A stretch of 57,791 nucleotides of DNA from Chloroflexota bacterium (GTDB lineage: Bacteria > Chloroflexota > Dormibacteria > Dormibacterales > Dormibacteraceae). Location: assembly GCA_005879945.1 (NCBI GenBank), contig VBHX01000175.1, positions 1 through 57,791 on the forward strand, read 5' to 3'. This document shows, in pieces, positions 37,789-46,208 of the stretch; position 1 is the first letter of the stretch; every line of letters begins with the position of its first letter. The notes beneath the pieces are model-generated. The model saw nothing but the letters and a program-made list of their open reading frames with translations. It was not told the DNA's origin and did not search any database. The position numbers and the translations under genes were made by a program.

Positions 37789-39344
37789 GGGAACGACGCC
37801 GGGTCGAATCTAGTCAGCGCCGTTGGCCGCGTTCCGTCCGCGTTCATCATCCACACCTGGTCCTTGCTGACGAAGGCGATCTGGTGGCCATCCGGCGACG
37901 GCACGGGGTCTGCAACATCGAACGCGGTGCTCGACGGAAGCGCTAACGCCGCGGTCAATGCGGCCGGTGGCGCGACTACGTTGATGAGGAAAGCCTTTCG
38001 AACAACCCCGCTCGGCGTGACGACTCCAGCCGCAAAGACGACATGGGTCGAGTCGGGCAGCCAGGTCGGGTGGGCGATGCTCCCGGTGGCGATGGTGGTC
38101 GTCGCCGCCTGCCCCGTGAGGCTGCGCACGCGAAGCGCGATCCCGCTCGGGTCCTGTCGTAGATAAGCGATGCGGTTGCCGGTGGGTGACCAGCTCAGGT
38201 CGCTCACCGGCCCGGCCTCGGATGCAAGCTCGTACTGCGAGAGCAAACCGACGTCGTAGCCCAACAGCGTCGATGCCGACCCGCCGGACTTCACGAATGC
38301 CACGCGCAGTCCGCCGGGTGCAACCGCCGCCTGGGAGACGTTGGTCGCGATGACTTCATCCGCTCCGTCGGTCGACCATCGATGCAGCGTGCCGTCGCTT
38401 TGCAAGTACACGTAACCGCGGCCCATGGCCAGCGCGGCAGCCCACGTCGCTGAGAATGGAAGGGTCGTGGCGCCCGTGCCTGGCGTGAACACAGACCAGC
38501 TCACCAGGTCGGTCTGAACCAGAAGGCTCGCCCCATCTGGCGCCCAGCTGAAAGACCGCACCGAAGAGCCGCTGAAGATCTGCCTTGGGAAGCCCGACTC
38601 GTTGACGATCCACACGCCGCCCGAGGACCCGTCGCCAAGAGCGGTGGTAAAGGCGACCCAGTGGTGGAGCTGCCGCGCGGAGCCGGTATGAAACACGATG
38701 GTCTGATCACGGTCGAGCTGGTTGCCGTGCGCATCGAGCGCCGCGGCGCCGACGCTGACGGTGTACGTCGTCGACGGATCGAGCAGTGAGTCGGGGGCAA
38801 CGACCGCGCGCTTGGCGTCGGTGGGATCGAGGCGGACCGAGAACGGCACTGACGGTTCGATGGTGATCGCGTTGCTGAGCGTCAACGGATCCATCTCGCG
38901 CGTGAAGTCGATGGCGAGGTAAGACGCGGGATCGACGTTGCTGTCGAGGTTGGCAGGAGTCGACCCAGCGACGCTTGGCGGTCCCTCGGTCGTGAACGTC
39001 CAGTGGTGACGCAGCGCGTAGGCGTTGCCGGCCAGGTCTCGATAGCCGGGCTGCAGCACCACCTCGTACGTGGTCTTCGGCAGCAGCGTGGAATGCTGGA
39101 ACTCGAGCTGTCGCGGGCCGAGCCATGTGACTGTGCCCACCGTCGCGGGGACCAGGAGCATCCTGCTCGCGACCGACTGCTTGTCGACGTCGTGATCGAA
39201 CGTGATCAGAATCGGCACCGCCGTGGAAACGTCGATCGTGCCGCGCTCAGGCGAATAATCGACGATCTGGGGTGGGCTGCCGCCGCACGCCGCGAGCGGG
39301 GCCAAGAGCACCATCAACGCCGCTGCCAGAACCGCCGCCTTCAC
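37752..39344 (-). CDS. Lipoprotein with Big_5 Ig-like domains and a TolB-like beta-propeller
   Basis: A 530-residue secreted lipoprotein. The signal peptide ends in the lipobox LAAC at about residues 17-20. Two Ig-like domains of the Big_5 (SbsA) type follow (about 25-120 and 120-220), each with the 'tFtteGPPSVAGSTPAN' style boundary. A C-terminal TolB/WD40-like propeller (about 230-525) has repeats such as FSWAPDGASLLV, LSWSPTGNRIAYL and PVPSPDGHQIAFV. It probably binds ligands or proteins on the outer face of the membrane. No partner genes reveal the target. It starts at GTG 39344 with a -10 hexamer six bases upstream, so the mRNA is probably leaderless. Confidence 0.78.
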   Translation of the reverse strand: MKAAVLAAALMVLLAPLAACGGSPPQIVDYSPERGTIDVSTAVPILITFDHDVDKQSVASRMLLVPATVGTVTWLGPRQLEFQHSTLLPKTTYEVVLQPGYRDLAGNAYALRHHWTFTTEGPPSVAGSTPANLDSNVDPASYLAIDFTREMDPLTLSNAITIEPSVPFSVRLDPTDAKRAVVAPDSLLDPSTTYTVSVGAAALDAHGNQLDRDQTIVFHTGSARQLHHWVAFTTALGDGSSGGVWIVNESGFPRQIFSGSSVRSFSWAPDGASLLVQTDLVSWSVFTPGTGATTLPFSATWAAALAMGRGYVYLQSDGTLHRWSTDGADEVIATNVSQAAVAPGGLRVAFVKSGGSASTLLGYDVGLLSQYELASEAGPVSDLSWSPTGNRIAYLRQDPSGIALRVRSLTGQAATTTIATGSIAHPTWLPDSTHVVFAAGVVTPSGVVRKAFLINVVAPPAALTAALALPSSTAFDVADPVPSPDGHQIAFVSKDQVWMMNADGTRPTALTRFDPASFPYSCRTPAWTRS

Positions 39345-39350
39345 GTGATC

Positions 39351-39356
39351 AGGCTA
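39351..39356 (-). promoter_or_regulatory. -10 element of a likely leaderless promoter
   Basis: On the minus strand TAGCCT is followed by six bases (GATCAC) and then the GTG start of the lipoprotein gene at 39344. There is no ribosome binding site between. Confidence 0.45.
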
Positions 39357-39384
39357 CCGGGCTTTTGTTGATCGCCCGGGCGGT

Positions 39385-40965
39385 CTAGAGATGAGACTTG
39401 AGCCGGGCCCTCATCTCCTGCGCGAGCTGTTCCAGTCGAGACGAGTCGACGAAAAGGAGCGAGATGCTCGGGACCTGGTCGATCGCGGCCTCGATGCCGG
39501 CCAGGGACGGGTCAGCGGCGCCGAGGATGTCCTTCACCTTGCGGGCGCGGTTGCCGAGAGAGTCCTCGGCCATCGCCTGGAGCTCGGCGACGATCGATCC
39601 CCAGTCGAGCTGCGCATTGCTGGAAGAGCCCGGAGGTGCAGTCGGCGCGACCGACGGCTGCGTCGGTGGACCGAATGGCTGGTAGGGCGCCGCCGGGGCC
39701 GCGATTGGAGGCACGGTCTGCAGCGTCGGTGGCGTGGCGATGGCGGGGAACTGCTGCGTGGGAGTCTGCGTGGCGGGCGGTGGTGAAGGAGGCGCAGGTG
39801 GAGGTACGGGCGATGGATTATTCCGTGGCGCCTGCGCGGCTCGCTGAATGGCGACTATTTCGTCGACGTCCAGGGGCGGGTGCTTGATCGCGTCCGCCGA
39901 CTTGACCTCGATCATCGCACCTGGGTCGTCGCACAGCGCCAGCGCGCGGTCCGGCTTGTCGGAGATGTCGCGCGACTCGCTCGTGTACGCGCCCGCGAGC
40001 TCGCCTTCCGAGAGGATGATCACCCCGGTCCCGGCAGCAGCGCGGATCATCACGCTGCCGCTGAGCTTGCGATCGCTCAGGAACTTCAGCAGCGCCTTCA
40101 TGTCCACCCATCCCGCGTACAGCTCGGTGTACATGGGCTTGGAGACGGTGAGCTCGTAGAGTCCGTCGATCAGCTCAGGCGAGAGGCCGACGACGTCGAG
40201 GACGCCGTGACCGCTGGTGACGTCTTCGTTGAAGTTGTGGAGCGCCTGCTTTCCCAACACGAGGCCCGAGGCCTCGCTCGGTCCGTCGTACATGCACTCG
40301 AGCGCGGAGCCTTCGCGGAACAGGATGAGCCCGGACGCGTCGTCGGTCAGGAGACGGACGTAGCCGGTGTAGCCCTCCTTCTCCAGCGTCGTGATCAGTC
40401 GGGGGAAATCGACGAAGGACGTCTTAAGGGAGTCATAGATGACCTGGCCGGCTGGGACAGGGATCGGCTCGCGCCCGTGTTTCGGCTGGGGTCTGTGCTT
40501 CACGCCTCGTCTCGGCTGGGGTGCTTCCACCTTCTTCTCCGGTTCAGGATGATCTCGGCGCTCAGTGTGCGCCTCGGTGTTGCCGCCCTGCACTGGGGCG
40601 GGTTCTGGCTCGGGCGGAGCAGGCGGCGCGCCCTTGGGCGCGGACTCCGCTGCCTGCACCAGCTCAGGAATTCCGGCCTTGACGGTTTCGTCAGCCGGCA
40701 GCTTGGCCTTGGCGTCGAAGTCGAACTCACCTTTCGTCCAGGCCAGGGCGCTGATGACCGCGTCGTCGCCCGCCTTCCCGTCGCCCTCTGCGTGGAAGAG
40801 ATGGCCGAAGAGAAAATAGAGCGCGGTCGATTCGCCGTTCCCATTCCGGAGCGTAAGGGTACCCGTCGACCTCTCGCCCTGGGCATTTTCCAGAAGCGAG
40901 CGAAGGGGAATTTCGGCGAGAGTGCCGTGCGACTGCAATTGCGTCTCCCGAGACCGGCCCAACAC
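39385..40965 (-). CDS. DUF4388 (PatA-N type) domain protein
   Basis: A 526-residue cytoplasmic protein. The N-terminal domain (about 10-110) fits DUF4388/PATAN: GTLAEIPLRSLLENAQGERSTGTL and ALYFLFGHLFHAEGD. A charged Pro-rich linker (about 112-170) and a second, related sensor-like region (about 175-370; GQVIYDSLKTSFVDFPRLI, GYVRLL, GLILFREGSALE) follow, then a long Pro-rich linker and a small helical C-terminal domain. PATAN domains are adaptors in signalling and in motility or small-GTPase systems. Nothing adjacent fixes the role here. It starts at GTG 40965 and shares an upstream region with the divergent histidine phosphatase gene. Confidence 0.7.
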   Translation of the reverse strand: MLGRSRETQLQSHGTLAEIPLRSLLENAQGERSTGTLTLRNGNGESTALYFLFGHLFHAEGDGKAGDDAVISALAWTKGEFDFDAKAKLPADETVKAGIPELVQAAESAPKGAPPAPPEPEPAPVQGGNTEAHTERRDHPEPEKKVEAPQPRRGVKHRPQPKHGREPIPVPAGQVIYDSLKTSFVDFPRLITTLEKEGYTGYVRLLTDDASGLILFREGSALECMYDGPSEASGLVLGKQALHNFNEDVTSGHGVLDVVGLSPELIDGLYELTVSKPMYTELYAGWVDMKALLKFLSDRKLSGSVMIRAAAGTGVIILSEGELAGAYTSESRDISDKPDRALALCDDPGAMIEVKSADAIKHPPLDVDEIVAIQRAAQAPRNNPSPVPPPAPPSPPPATQTPTQQFPAIATPPTLQTVPPIAAPAAPYQPFGPPTQPSVAPTAPPGSSSNAQLDWGSIVAELQAMAEDSLGNRARKVKDILGAADPSLAGIEAAIDQVPSISLLFVDSSRLEQLAQEMRARLKSHL

Positions 40966-41066
40966 CGATCGATGGACTAAGAAAAGCTAGTATAGATATC
41001 AAGATCAGATTCTGGCGCCCGGAGCCGCCTGAGCTCCCCCTCCCCCCCAAGCCCTCGCCAGCTCGA

Positions 41067-41672
41067 TTGTTGCTTGTCCGCCACGGCCAATCGACCTGGA
41101 ATCGCGAGCATCGGATTCAGGGCCAGCTCGATCCCCCGCTTTCCGAAGAAGGCCGGCGCCAGGCTGAGCGGCTCGGCCGGCGATGGGCGGGGCGTCGCTT
41201 CGTTGCCGCCTACACGAGTGACCTGAAGCGTGCCCTGGAGACGGCCCAGCTGATCGGCGAGGCAACGGGCGCCTCCCCATTGCCGAGCGCCGGCCTGCGC
41301 GAGGTCTACCTGGGTCGGTGGGAGGGCTTGAACACCGCGGAGATCGAGCAGAGGTTCCCCGAGGCGTGGGCGCTGTGGACGAAGGAACCGAGGTGGGACG
41401 TCGTACCCGACGGGGAGGGCGAGAAGCGCTTCGAGAGCCGGGTCAACGCCGAGCTGGATTCCATCCTGGGTCGCCACGAGCATGGCGACGTCCTCGTGGT
41501 CACGCACGGCGGGGTGATCCAGGTCGCCTTGCACCGCATCGTCGGCCGCCCCAATCACGGCCTGTTTCCCTTTCGGATCGAGAACGCGTCGATCTCGGTC
41601 ATCGAAAAACGGAACGGCCGATTCGTCGTTTCACGTGTCAACGACACCAGCCACCTCGAGAGTGCGGATTGA
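41067..41672 (+). CDS. Histidine phosphatase (phosphoglycerate mutase-like)
   Basis: A 201-residue histidine phosphatase with the catalytic motif LLVRHGQSTWN at the N terminus, the acidic residue in LREVYLGRWEG and the second His in VVTHGGVIQV. This group includes cobalamin phosphatase CobC, GpmB and broad phosphatases; the substrate cannot be read from sequence. The start used is TTG at 41067. The frame is open upstream to about 40960 without ATG, GTG or TTG and would add a Pro-rich N terminus, so a longer protein is possible. A -10-like TAGTAT lies near 40990. It overlaps the FemAB-like gene by four bases. Confidence 0.85.
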   Translation: MLLVRHGQSTWNREHRIQGQLDPPLSEEGRRQAERLGRRWAGRRFVAAYTSDLKRALETAQLIGEATGASPLPSAGLREVYLGRWEGLNTAEIEQRFPEAWALWTKEPRWDVVPDGEGEKRFESRVNAELDSILGRHEHGDVLVVTHGGVIQVALHRIVGRPNHGLFPFRIENASISVIEKRNGRFVVSRVNDTSHLESAD

Positions 41673-42640
41673 GCGGCCACGGAGAAGGCTGGGACCGCGA
41701 CCTTGACGAGCGCGCCTCGCCCTCGCCGCTGCTGCAGACATGGGGTTGGGGCGAGGTGCAGTCGCGCGCGGGTTGGACCATCCAGCGCGTGAGGCTCGCG
41801 GGCGGAGCGATCGCGAGCGTGCAGCTGCGCCGAGTGGGTCCGGTGCGCGAGGCATACGTGCCGCGGGGTCCGGTTCCCGCGACGTCCGAGGCCGTCGGGG
41901 CGCTGGTCGAATGGGCGAGTGCGAACAGGATCGCGCGGCTCACCATCGAGCCCGAGGCGCCCGCCGCGTTTGGCGACGTGATGCGTGAGCGCGGTTTTTC
42001 GGCCGCGACTCCTGTCCAGCCGCAGCACACGCGCATCCTCAAGCTCGCTCCGCCGGCCGAGATGCTCGCGACCTTCAAGCACGGCCGGCGCTACAACATC
42101 CGCACAGGGGAGAAGCGCGGCGTCGTCATCGAACAAGGAAAAGACGCCGCTGAGCTGGAGCGGCAGTCAGCCGCAGTCGAGCGCCGAGAGTCGATCCACC
42201 TGCCGGCGCGGAGCTACTACGAGCTGCTCCTCAACGAGCTTCCATGGTGCCGCACTTACGTCGCTCGTCAGCCGGAGTCGCGCGAAGCGTTGGCGGCCGT
42301 GCTTGTGGCACGGCACGCAGGCCGCGCGTATCACCTGTTCGCCGGTCGGACCGGCGCCCATCCCGGGCTGATGGGCAACGACCTCGCCTGGTGGGCGGCG
42401 ATCAAAGCCGCCGCCGAGGATGGATGCCGGGACTACGACCTCTGGGGCGTGCCGCCTCCCGGCGCCGGTCCGGATCATCCCTGGCACGGCCTCGGCTTCT
42501 TCAAGGCCGAGTTCGGCGGTGAGGAGATGGCTTACGCGGGTGCCTGGCGGCTTGAGCTCTCGAAAGCCGGCTCGCGCCTGATCAGCCTGGAGAAGAAAGC
42601 GCGCGGCCACATTCGGGCCTTGAAACGCAACATCTCCTAA
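41669..42640 (+). CDS. FemAB/FemX-like aminoacyltransferase
   Basis: A 323-residue protein with the double GNAT fold of FemABX enzymes, which add amino acids from aminoacyl-tRNA to the side chain of the peptidoglycan stem peptide. Recognised segments are LQTWGWGEVQSRAGW near the N terminus, HGRRYNIRTGEKRGV in the middle and KAEFGGEEMAYAGAWRLEL near the end. The start is TTG at 41669, overlapping the phosphatase stop. Other GNAT-like roles are possible, but family resemblance is good. It fits the atypical MurE specificity motif seen at 46209. Confidence 0.78.
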   Translation: MSGHGEGWDRDLDERASPSPLLQTWGWGEVQSRAGWTIQRVRLAGGAIASVQLRRVGPVREAYVPRGPVPATSEAVGALVEWASANRIARLTIEPEAPAAFGDVMRERGFSAATPVQPQHTRILKLAPPAEMLATFKHGRRYNIRTGEKRGVVIEQGKDAAELERQSAAVERRESIHLPARSYYELLLNELPWCRTYVARQPESREALAAVLVARHAGRAYHLFAGRTGAHPGLMGNDLAWWAAIKAAAEDGCRDYDLWGVPPPGAGPDHPWHGLGFFKAEFGGEEMAYAGAWRLELSKAGSRLISLEKKARGHIRALKRNIS

Positions 42641-42657
42641 CAATCCTTCAATTCGGT

Positions 42658-42663
42658 TAGGAT
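42658..42663 (+). promoter_or_regulatory. -10 element upstream of the atypical response regulator
   Basis: TAGGAT is followed by eight bases and the GTG start at 42672, with no ribosome binding site. This is compatible with a leaderless or nearly leaderless transcript. Confidence 0.35.
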
Positions 42664-42671
42664 TTAGTACG

Positions 42672-43391
42672 GTGTCACAGCTGGCGAATGGGGCGCGGAA
42701 GGTACTGATCGTCGATGCTGATGCGGCAACGCGCCGCGAGGTGCGGGCTGCATGCACACAGGACGGATACCAGGTCCTCGAAGCCGACAACGGCGCCGAA
42801 GGCCTTAAGCAGGTCGATGCCGCCCGGCCGAGTCTGGTCCTTCTCGAGGTTGCTCTCCCAGACGCATCGGGATTCGACGTCTGCCGGGAGCTGCGGAAGA
42901 GGGACAGCGCGGTGCCGGTGATCATGATGAGCTCGCGATCCGATGAGATCGACGCCGTGGTCGCCCTCGAGATCGGCGCCGACGACTACGTGGTCAAGCC
43001 GCTTCGATTGCGCGAGCTCGCGGCGCGAATCGCCGCGCATCTTCGGCGCACGCGCATGGAATCGGCCGAGTCAACCCGCAACCGGCTCGAGTTCCGCGAC
43101 CTGCTGATCGATGTCAACGAGCGACGCATCTACCGCGCCGGCCAGGAGGTCGAGCTGACGCATACCGAGTTCGACCTGCTGACGTTCCTGGCGAGCAACG
43201 CCGGCAAGGTGCTGAGCCGCGAGAAGATCCTCAACTCGATCTGGGGCTACGAATATCCAATCGAGACCCGGGTGATCGACGTCCACATCCGCAACCTGCG
43301 GCGAAAGATCGAGGCCCAGCCCTCGCGTCCTTATTACATCCTGGCGGTGCCCGGCATCGGCTACCGATTCACGAACGCCCGGCCCACTTAA
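42672..43391 (+). CDS. OmpR/PhoB-type regulator with atypical receiver (Glu at the phospho-site)
   Basis: A 239-residue protein with receiver and winged-helix domains. In the receiver, the phosphoacceptor position is Glu (about residue 59, LVLLEVALPD) and one of the two metal-binding acids is Ala (VDAD at about 14-17). The Lys (about 109, VVKPL) is kept. Such a receiver cannot be phosphorylated in the usual way, and Glu often mimics the active state, so the regulator may be constitutively active or controlled otherwise. The DNA-binding domain is intact (RVIDVHIRNLRRKIE, VPGIGYRF). No histidine kinase lies next to it. The gene ends four bases before a PHO-box-like repeat that precedes a phosphatase gene. 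Confidence 0.85.
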   Translation: MSQLANGARKVLIVDADAATRREVRAACTQDGYQVLEADNGAEGLKQVDAARPSLVLLEVALPDASGFDVCRELRKRDSAVPVIMMSSRSDEIDAVVALEIGADDYVVKPLRLRELAARIAAHLRRTRMESAESTRNRLEFRDLLIDVNERRIYRAGQEVELTHTEFDLLTFLASNAGKVLSREKILNSIWGYEYPIETRVIDVHIRNLRRKIEAQPSRPYYILAVPGIGYRFTNARPT

Positions 43392-43394
43392 GGG

Positions 43395-43438
43395 TTAGCC
43401 GAGACTTAGCCCGCAGTTAGCCTTCCGAGGTTTATTCT
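43395..43438 (+). promoter_or_regulatory. PHO-box-like promoter of the secreted phosphoesterase
   Basis: Three TTAGCC words start at 43395, 43406 and 43417, an exact 11-base period. A TATTCT -10 hexamer starts at 43433, ten bases after the last repeat. The same geometry occurs before pstS and pstB. This is the arrangement of PhoB/PhoP-activated promoters, where repeats replace the -35 element. Confidence 0.65.
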
Positions 43439-43483
43439 CGATATCGATTCAGGTTCTGTCGACTAGAAGGGGATAGGCAGCTG

Positions 43484-44893
43484 ATGACTCGATCCTTGCG
43501 TCGCGTCGTCGCGTTCGCAGTCGGATCGATCACGGTGATCGCCACCGGATCGATTCTTACCGTAACGGCAGGCGCCGAGCCAAACCACGAGGGTGACGGC
43601 GACATCGGTTCTCTCGCCGGCATCAACCACCTTGTGGTGATCTACGACGAGAACCACAGCTTCGACAACCTGTACGGCTCGTTCCCGGGAGCCAATGGCA
43701 TCAGCCAGGCGAGCACGACGTCGAAGACACAGGTAACGCTGGCGGGCGTGCCCTACCGCGCGCTGCCGCAGACCGATCCACACATTCCGGCCACCCTGCC
43801 GAATGAGCCGTTCGACATCACCAAGTACGTGCCCGCCAACCAGAAGACCCGTGACCTGGTGCACCGCTACTACCAGGAGCAGGTTCAGATCGACGGCGGC
43901 AAGATGGACAGATTCGTCGCGGTCAGCGACGCGAAGGGACTCGCGGTTGGTTACTACCCGACTGCACAGCTACCGGTCGCCGCGGAGGCCGCCAACTACG
44001 TGCTCGCGGACGACTTCTTCCATGCCGCCTTCGGTGGGTCGTTCCTCAACCACCAATGGCTCGTGTGCGCCTGCACACCGGTGTACGCGGACGCCGTCAA
44101 GGACGGCAGCTCGAAGGACTTGCACACGATTCTTGGCCCCGATGGGCTGCCGACCAAAGACGGTCAGCTCACGACCGTCGCCACCGGCGACTACGCGATC
44201 AACACGATTTTTCCAGCCGTCGCGCCGACCATCGCCACGGCGGCGCACCTTCCGCTGCTGAAGAACGCCACGATCGGTGACCGGCTCACCGCCGGCGGCG
44301 TCAGCTGGGCATGGTACTCAGGGGGCTGGAACGACGCCGTCGCGGGCCACGCAGACCCGCTCTTCCAGTACCACCACCAGGCTTTCAACTACTACGCGAA
44401 CTACGCGCCGGGCACCGAGGGTCGCGCCCATCTTCAGGACGAGACCAACTTCATTGCCGCGGCGAAGGGCGGAACTCTGCCGGCCGTCTCGTTCGTCAAG
44501 CCCCTGGGACCCGACAACGAGCACCCGGGCTACACGGACCTGGTCCGCGGCGAGCAGCACTTGATCGACTTGATCAACGACGTGCGCAACGGCCCCAACT
44601 GGGCGGACACCGCCATCGTCATCACGTACGACGAGCACGGTGGTTTCTGGGACCACGTCGCGCCGCCCACCAGCAAGAAGCACTCCGACGTCTGGGGACC
44701 GGGCGCCCGCGTGCCCACGATCATCATCTCGCCACTTGCCAAGCGCCACTTCGTCGACCACACGCTCTACGACACGACCTCGATCCTGGCCACCATCGAG
44801 CACCGCTGGCACCTGGAGGCATTGGGCACCCGCGACGCCAACGCCCATGACCTTCGCCGTGCCTTCACCGGCCGCAAGGACGCCAACGACTGA
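43484..44893 (+). CDS. Secreted phosphoesterase (AcpA/phospholipase C family)
   Basis: A 469-residue exported hydrolase. It has a signal peptide (about 1-31), then the AcpA/PLC catalytic domain with metal and nucleophile region VIYDENHSFDNLYGSF and the C-terminal metal site ITYDEHGGFWDHVAPP. Members cleave phosphomonoesters or phospholipids outside the cell. Genome context favours phosphate scavenging: its promoter region has the same 11-base repeats as pstS and pstB. The start is ATG at 43484, with AAGGGGA upstream. It ends two bases from the convergent folK. Confidence 0.85.
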   Translation: MTRSLRRVVAFAVGSITVIATGSILTVTAGAEPNHEGDGDIGSLAGINHLVVIYDENHSFDNLYGSFPGANGISQASTTSKTQVTLAGVPYRALPQTDPHIPATLPNEPFDITKYVPANQKTRDLVHRYYQEQVQIDGGKMDRFVAVSDAKGLAVGYYPTAQLPVAAEAANYVLADDFFHAAFGGSFLNHQWLVCACTPVYADAVKDGSSKDLHTILGPDGLPTKDGQLTTVATGDYAINTIFPAVAPTIATAAHLPLLKNATIGDRLTAGGVSWAWYSGGWNDAVAGHADPLFQYHHQAFNYYANYAPGTEGRAHLQDETNFIAAAKGGTLPAVSFVKPLGPDNEHPGYTDLVRGEQHLIDLINDVRNGPNWADTAIVITYDEHGGFWDHVAPPTSKKHSDVWGPGARVPTIIISPLAKRHFVDHTLYDTTSILATIEHRWHLEALGTRDANAHDLRRAFTGRKDAND

Positions 44894-44895
44894 AG

Positions 44896-45372
44896 TCAGG
44901 CTTGCGGGCCGGGGGTGACTACGCCCTCGGCCCCGAGCTCCTTCAGGCCCGCCACGACGAAGCTCCGCTCGGGGATCCGAGGATGCGGGATCTGCAGATC
45001 CTTTTCGTTCACCTTTTCCGTTCCGAACAGAAGGATGTCCACATCGATCACGCGCGGCCCCCAGCGCCGGGTCTGCTTGCGACCGCCTTCGCGTTCGACG
45101 GCCTTCGCTGCAGCCAGCAGCTGGCGCGGTGATCCATGCCACTCAACCTCGACGACCTGGTTGAGGAAGCGCGGTTGATCTTTGACCCCCCACGGCTCGG
45201 TCTCTATGACGCGGCTTTGACGCAAGATGCGCGCGCCTGTTTGACGCAGCCGCCTCCGCGCGGCGGAGAGGTTGCGGGCGCGGCTGCCGAGGTTCGACCC
45301 GAGCCCCAGATACGCAACCGTTTTGCCCCACGAACCCGGAGGCTTCGCCTTGAGGTCGCGAGGACCCCTCAC
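44896..45372 (-). CDS. folK: 2-amino-4-hydroxy-6-hydroxymethyldihydropteridine pyrophosphokinase
   Basis: A 158-residue HPPK of folate synthesis. Family marks are AYLGLGSNLGSR near the N terminus, the central FLNQVVEVE and the signature RRWGPRVIDVDILLFG. It transfers pyrophosphate from ATP to the pterin, making the substrate of FolP. The start is GTG at 45372 in a four-base overlap with folP. folB and folE are not in the window. Confidence 0.94.
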   Translation of the reverse strand: MRGPRDLKAKPPGSWGKTVAYLGLGSNLGSRARNLSAARRRLRQTGARILRQSRVIETEPWGVKDQPRFLNQVVEVEWHGSPRQLLAAAKAVEREGGRKQTRRWGPRVIDVDILLFGTEKVNEKDLQIPHPRIPERSFVVAGLKELGAEGVVTPGPQA

Positions 45373-46178
45373 CGCATTCGATCGGCGACGCGAACCACCC
45401 GCATCATCTCGCGCACGTCATGCACGCGCACGATGTCGGCACCGCGCAGGATGGCGGCCGTTACGGTCGCGGCGGTTCCCTCCATGCGCTCTGTGACGGG
45501 CAGGTCGAGGAGCTTGCCGATGAAGGACTTGCGCGACGTCCCAATCAGCACCGGCTGGCCGAGATCGCGCAGCTCGTGCAGCCGCCGCATGACCTCCCAG
45601 TTCTGCTCGGCCGTCTTCCCGAAGCCGATGCCCGGGTCGATCATGATCCGCTCGGGCGGGACGCCCGCCTGGGTTGCGATAGCGACCGAGGCGCGCAGGA
45701 ATCGCTTGATCTCCTCCATGAGGTCGCCGGCGTATTCGGTGCCGTCCTGGTTGTGCATCAGGACCAGCGCGCAGCCGTGGCGTGCCGCAAGCTCGGCCAT
45801 TGCCGGCGAGCGCGTCAGGCCCCACACGTCGTTGAGCATCGTGGCACCGGCGGCCACAGCGGCCTCCGCCACCTCCAGCTTGTAGGTGTCGATGGAAACG
45901 GGAACGCGTGACTCGCGCGATAGGCGGCGGACGACATCCTCCGTTCGCGAGATCTCCTCGGCGACGTTAATGGGTACGTGTCCGGGTCGGGTCGACTCAC
46001 CGCCCACATCCACCATGTCGGCTCCTTCCTGGACCATGCGCAGGCCCTGGGCCACCGCCGCGGCCCGGTCGTCTCCCAGCCCGTCGCCGCTGAAAGAATC
46101 CGGCGTGACGTTGACGATTCCCATCACGTACGTTCGGCTGCCCCAAGCGAACTGGCGCCCGCCGATGTCCGCAATCAC
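45369..46178 (-). CDS. folP: Dihydropteroate synthase
   Basis: A 269-residue TIM-barrel enzyme that joins the pterin to p-aminobenzoate. Signatures are MGIVNVTPDSFSGDG (about 19-33), VDVGGESTRPG and the C-terminal GTSRKSFIG and RVHDV. I place the start at GTG 46178: it is preceded by a GATAAT hexamer six bases upstream and removes a long unrelated extension that runs into murE. It is the target of sulfonamides. It is divergent from murE and co-transcribed with folK. Confidence 0.94.
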   Translation of the reverse strand: MIADIGGRQFAWGSRTYVMGIVNVTPDSFSGDGLGDDRAAAVAQGLRMVQEGADMVDVGGESTRPGHVPINVAEEISRTEDVVRRLSRESRVPVSIDTYKLEVAEAAVAAGATMLNDVWGLTRSPAMAELAARHGCALVLMHNQDGTEYAGDLMEEIKRFLRASVAIATQAGVPPERIMIDPGIGFGKTAEQNWEVMRRLHELRDLGQPVLIGTSRKSFIGKLLDLPVTERMEGTAATVTAAILRGADIVRVHDVREMMRVVRVADRMR

Positions 46179-46184
46179 CCCGCG

Positions 46185-46190
46185 ATTATC
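46185..46190 (-). promoter_or_regulatory. -10 element of a likely leaderless folP promoter
   Basis: Minus-strand GATAAT is followed by six bases and the GTG start of folP at 46178. On the plus strand an overlapping divergent promoter for murE is likely, with TATCTT at 46193-46198, ten bases before the murE ATG. Confidence 0.45.
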
Positions 46191-46208
46191 CGTATCTTGC
46201 GAGGCGAC

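Noticed and set aside
41624-41639. GTTTCACGTG core resembling parS
   Set aside because: Only 11 of 16 positions match and it lies inside the histidine phosphatase coding sequence far from parAB.
45978-46208. Upstream extension of murE and matching extension of folP (46179-46577)
   Set aside because: Each extension is antisense to the other gene; both genes have better starts with promoter or ribosome-binding signals at 46209 and 46178.
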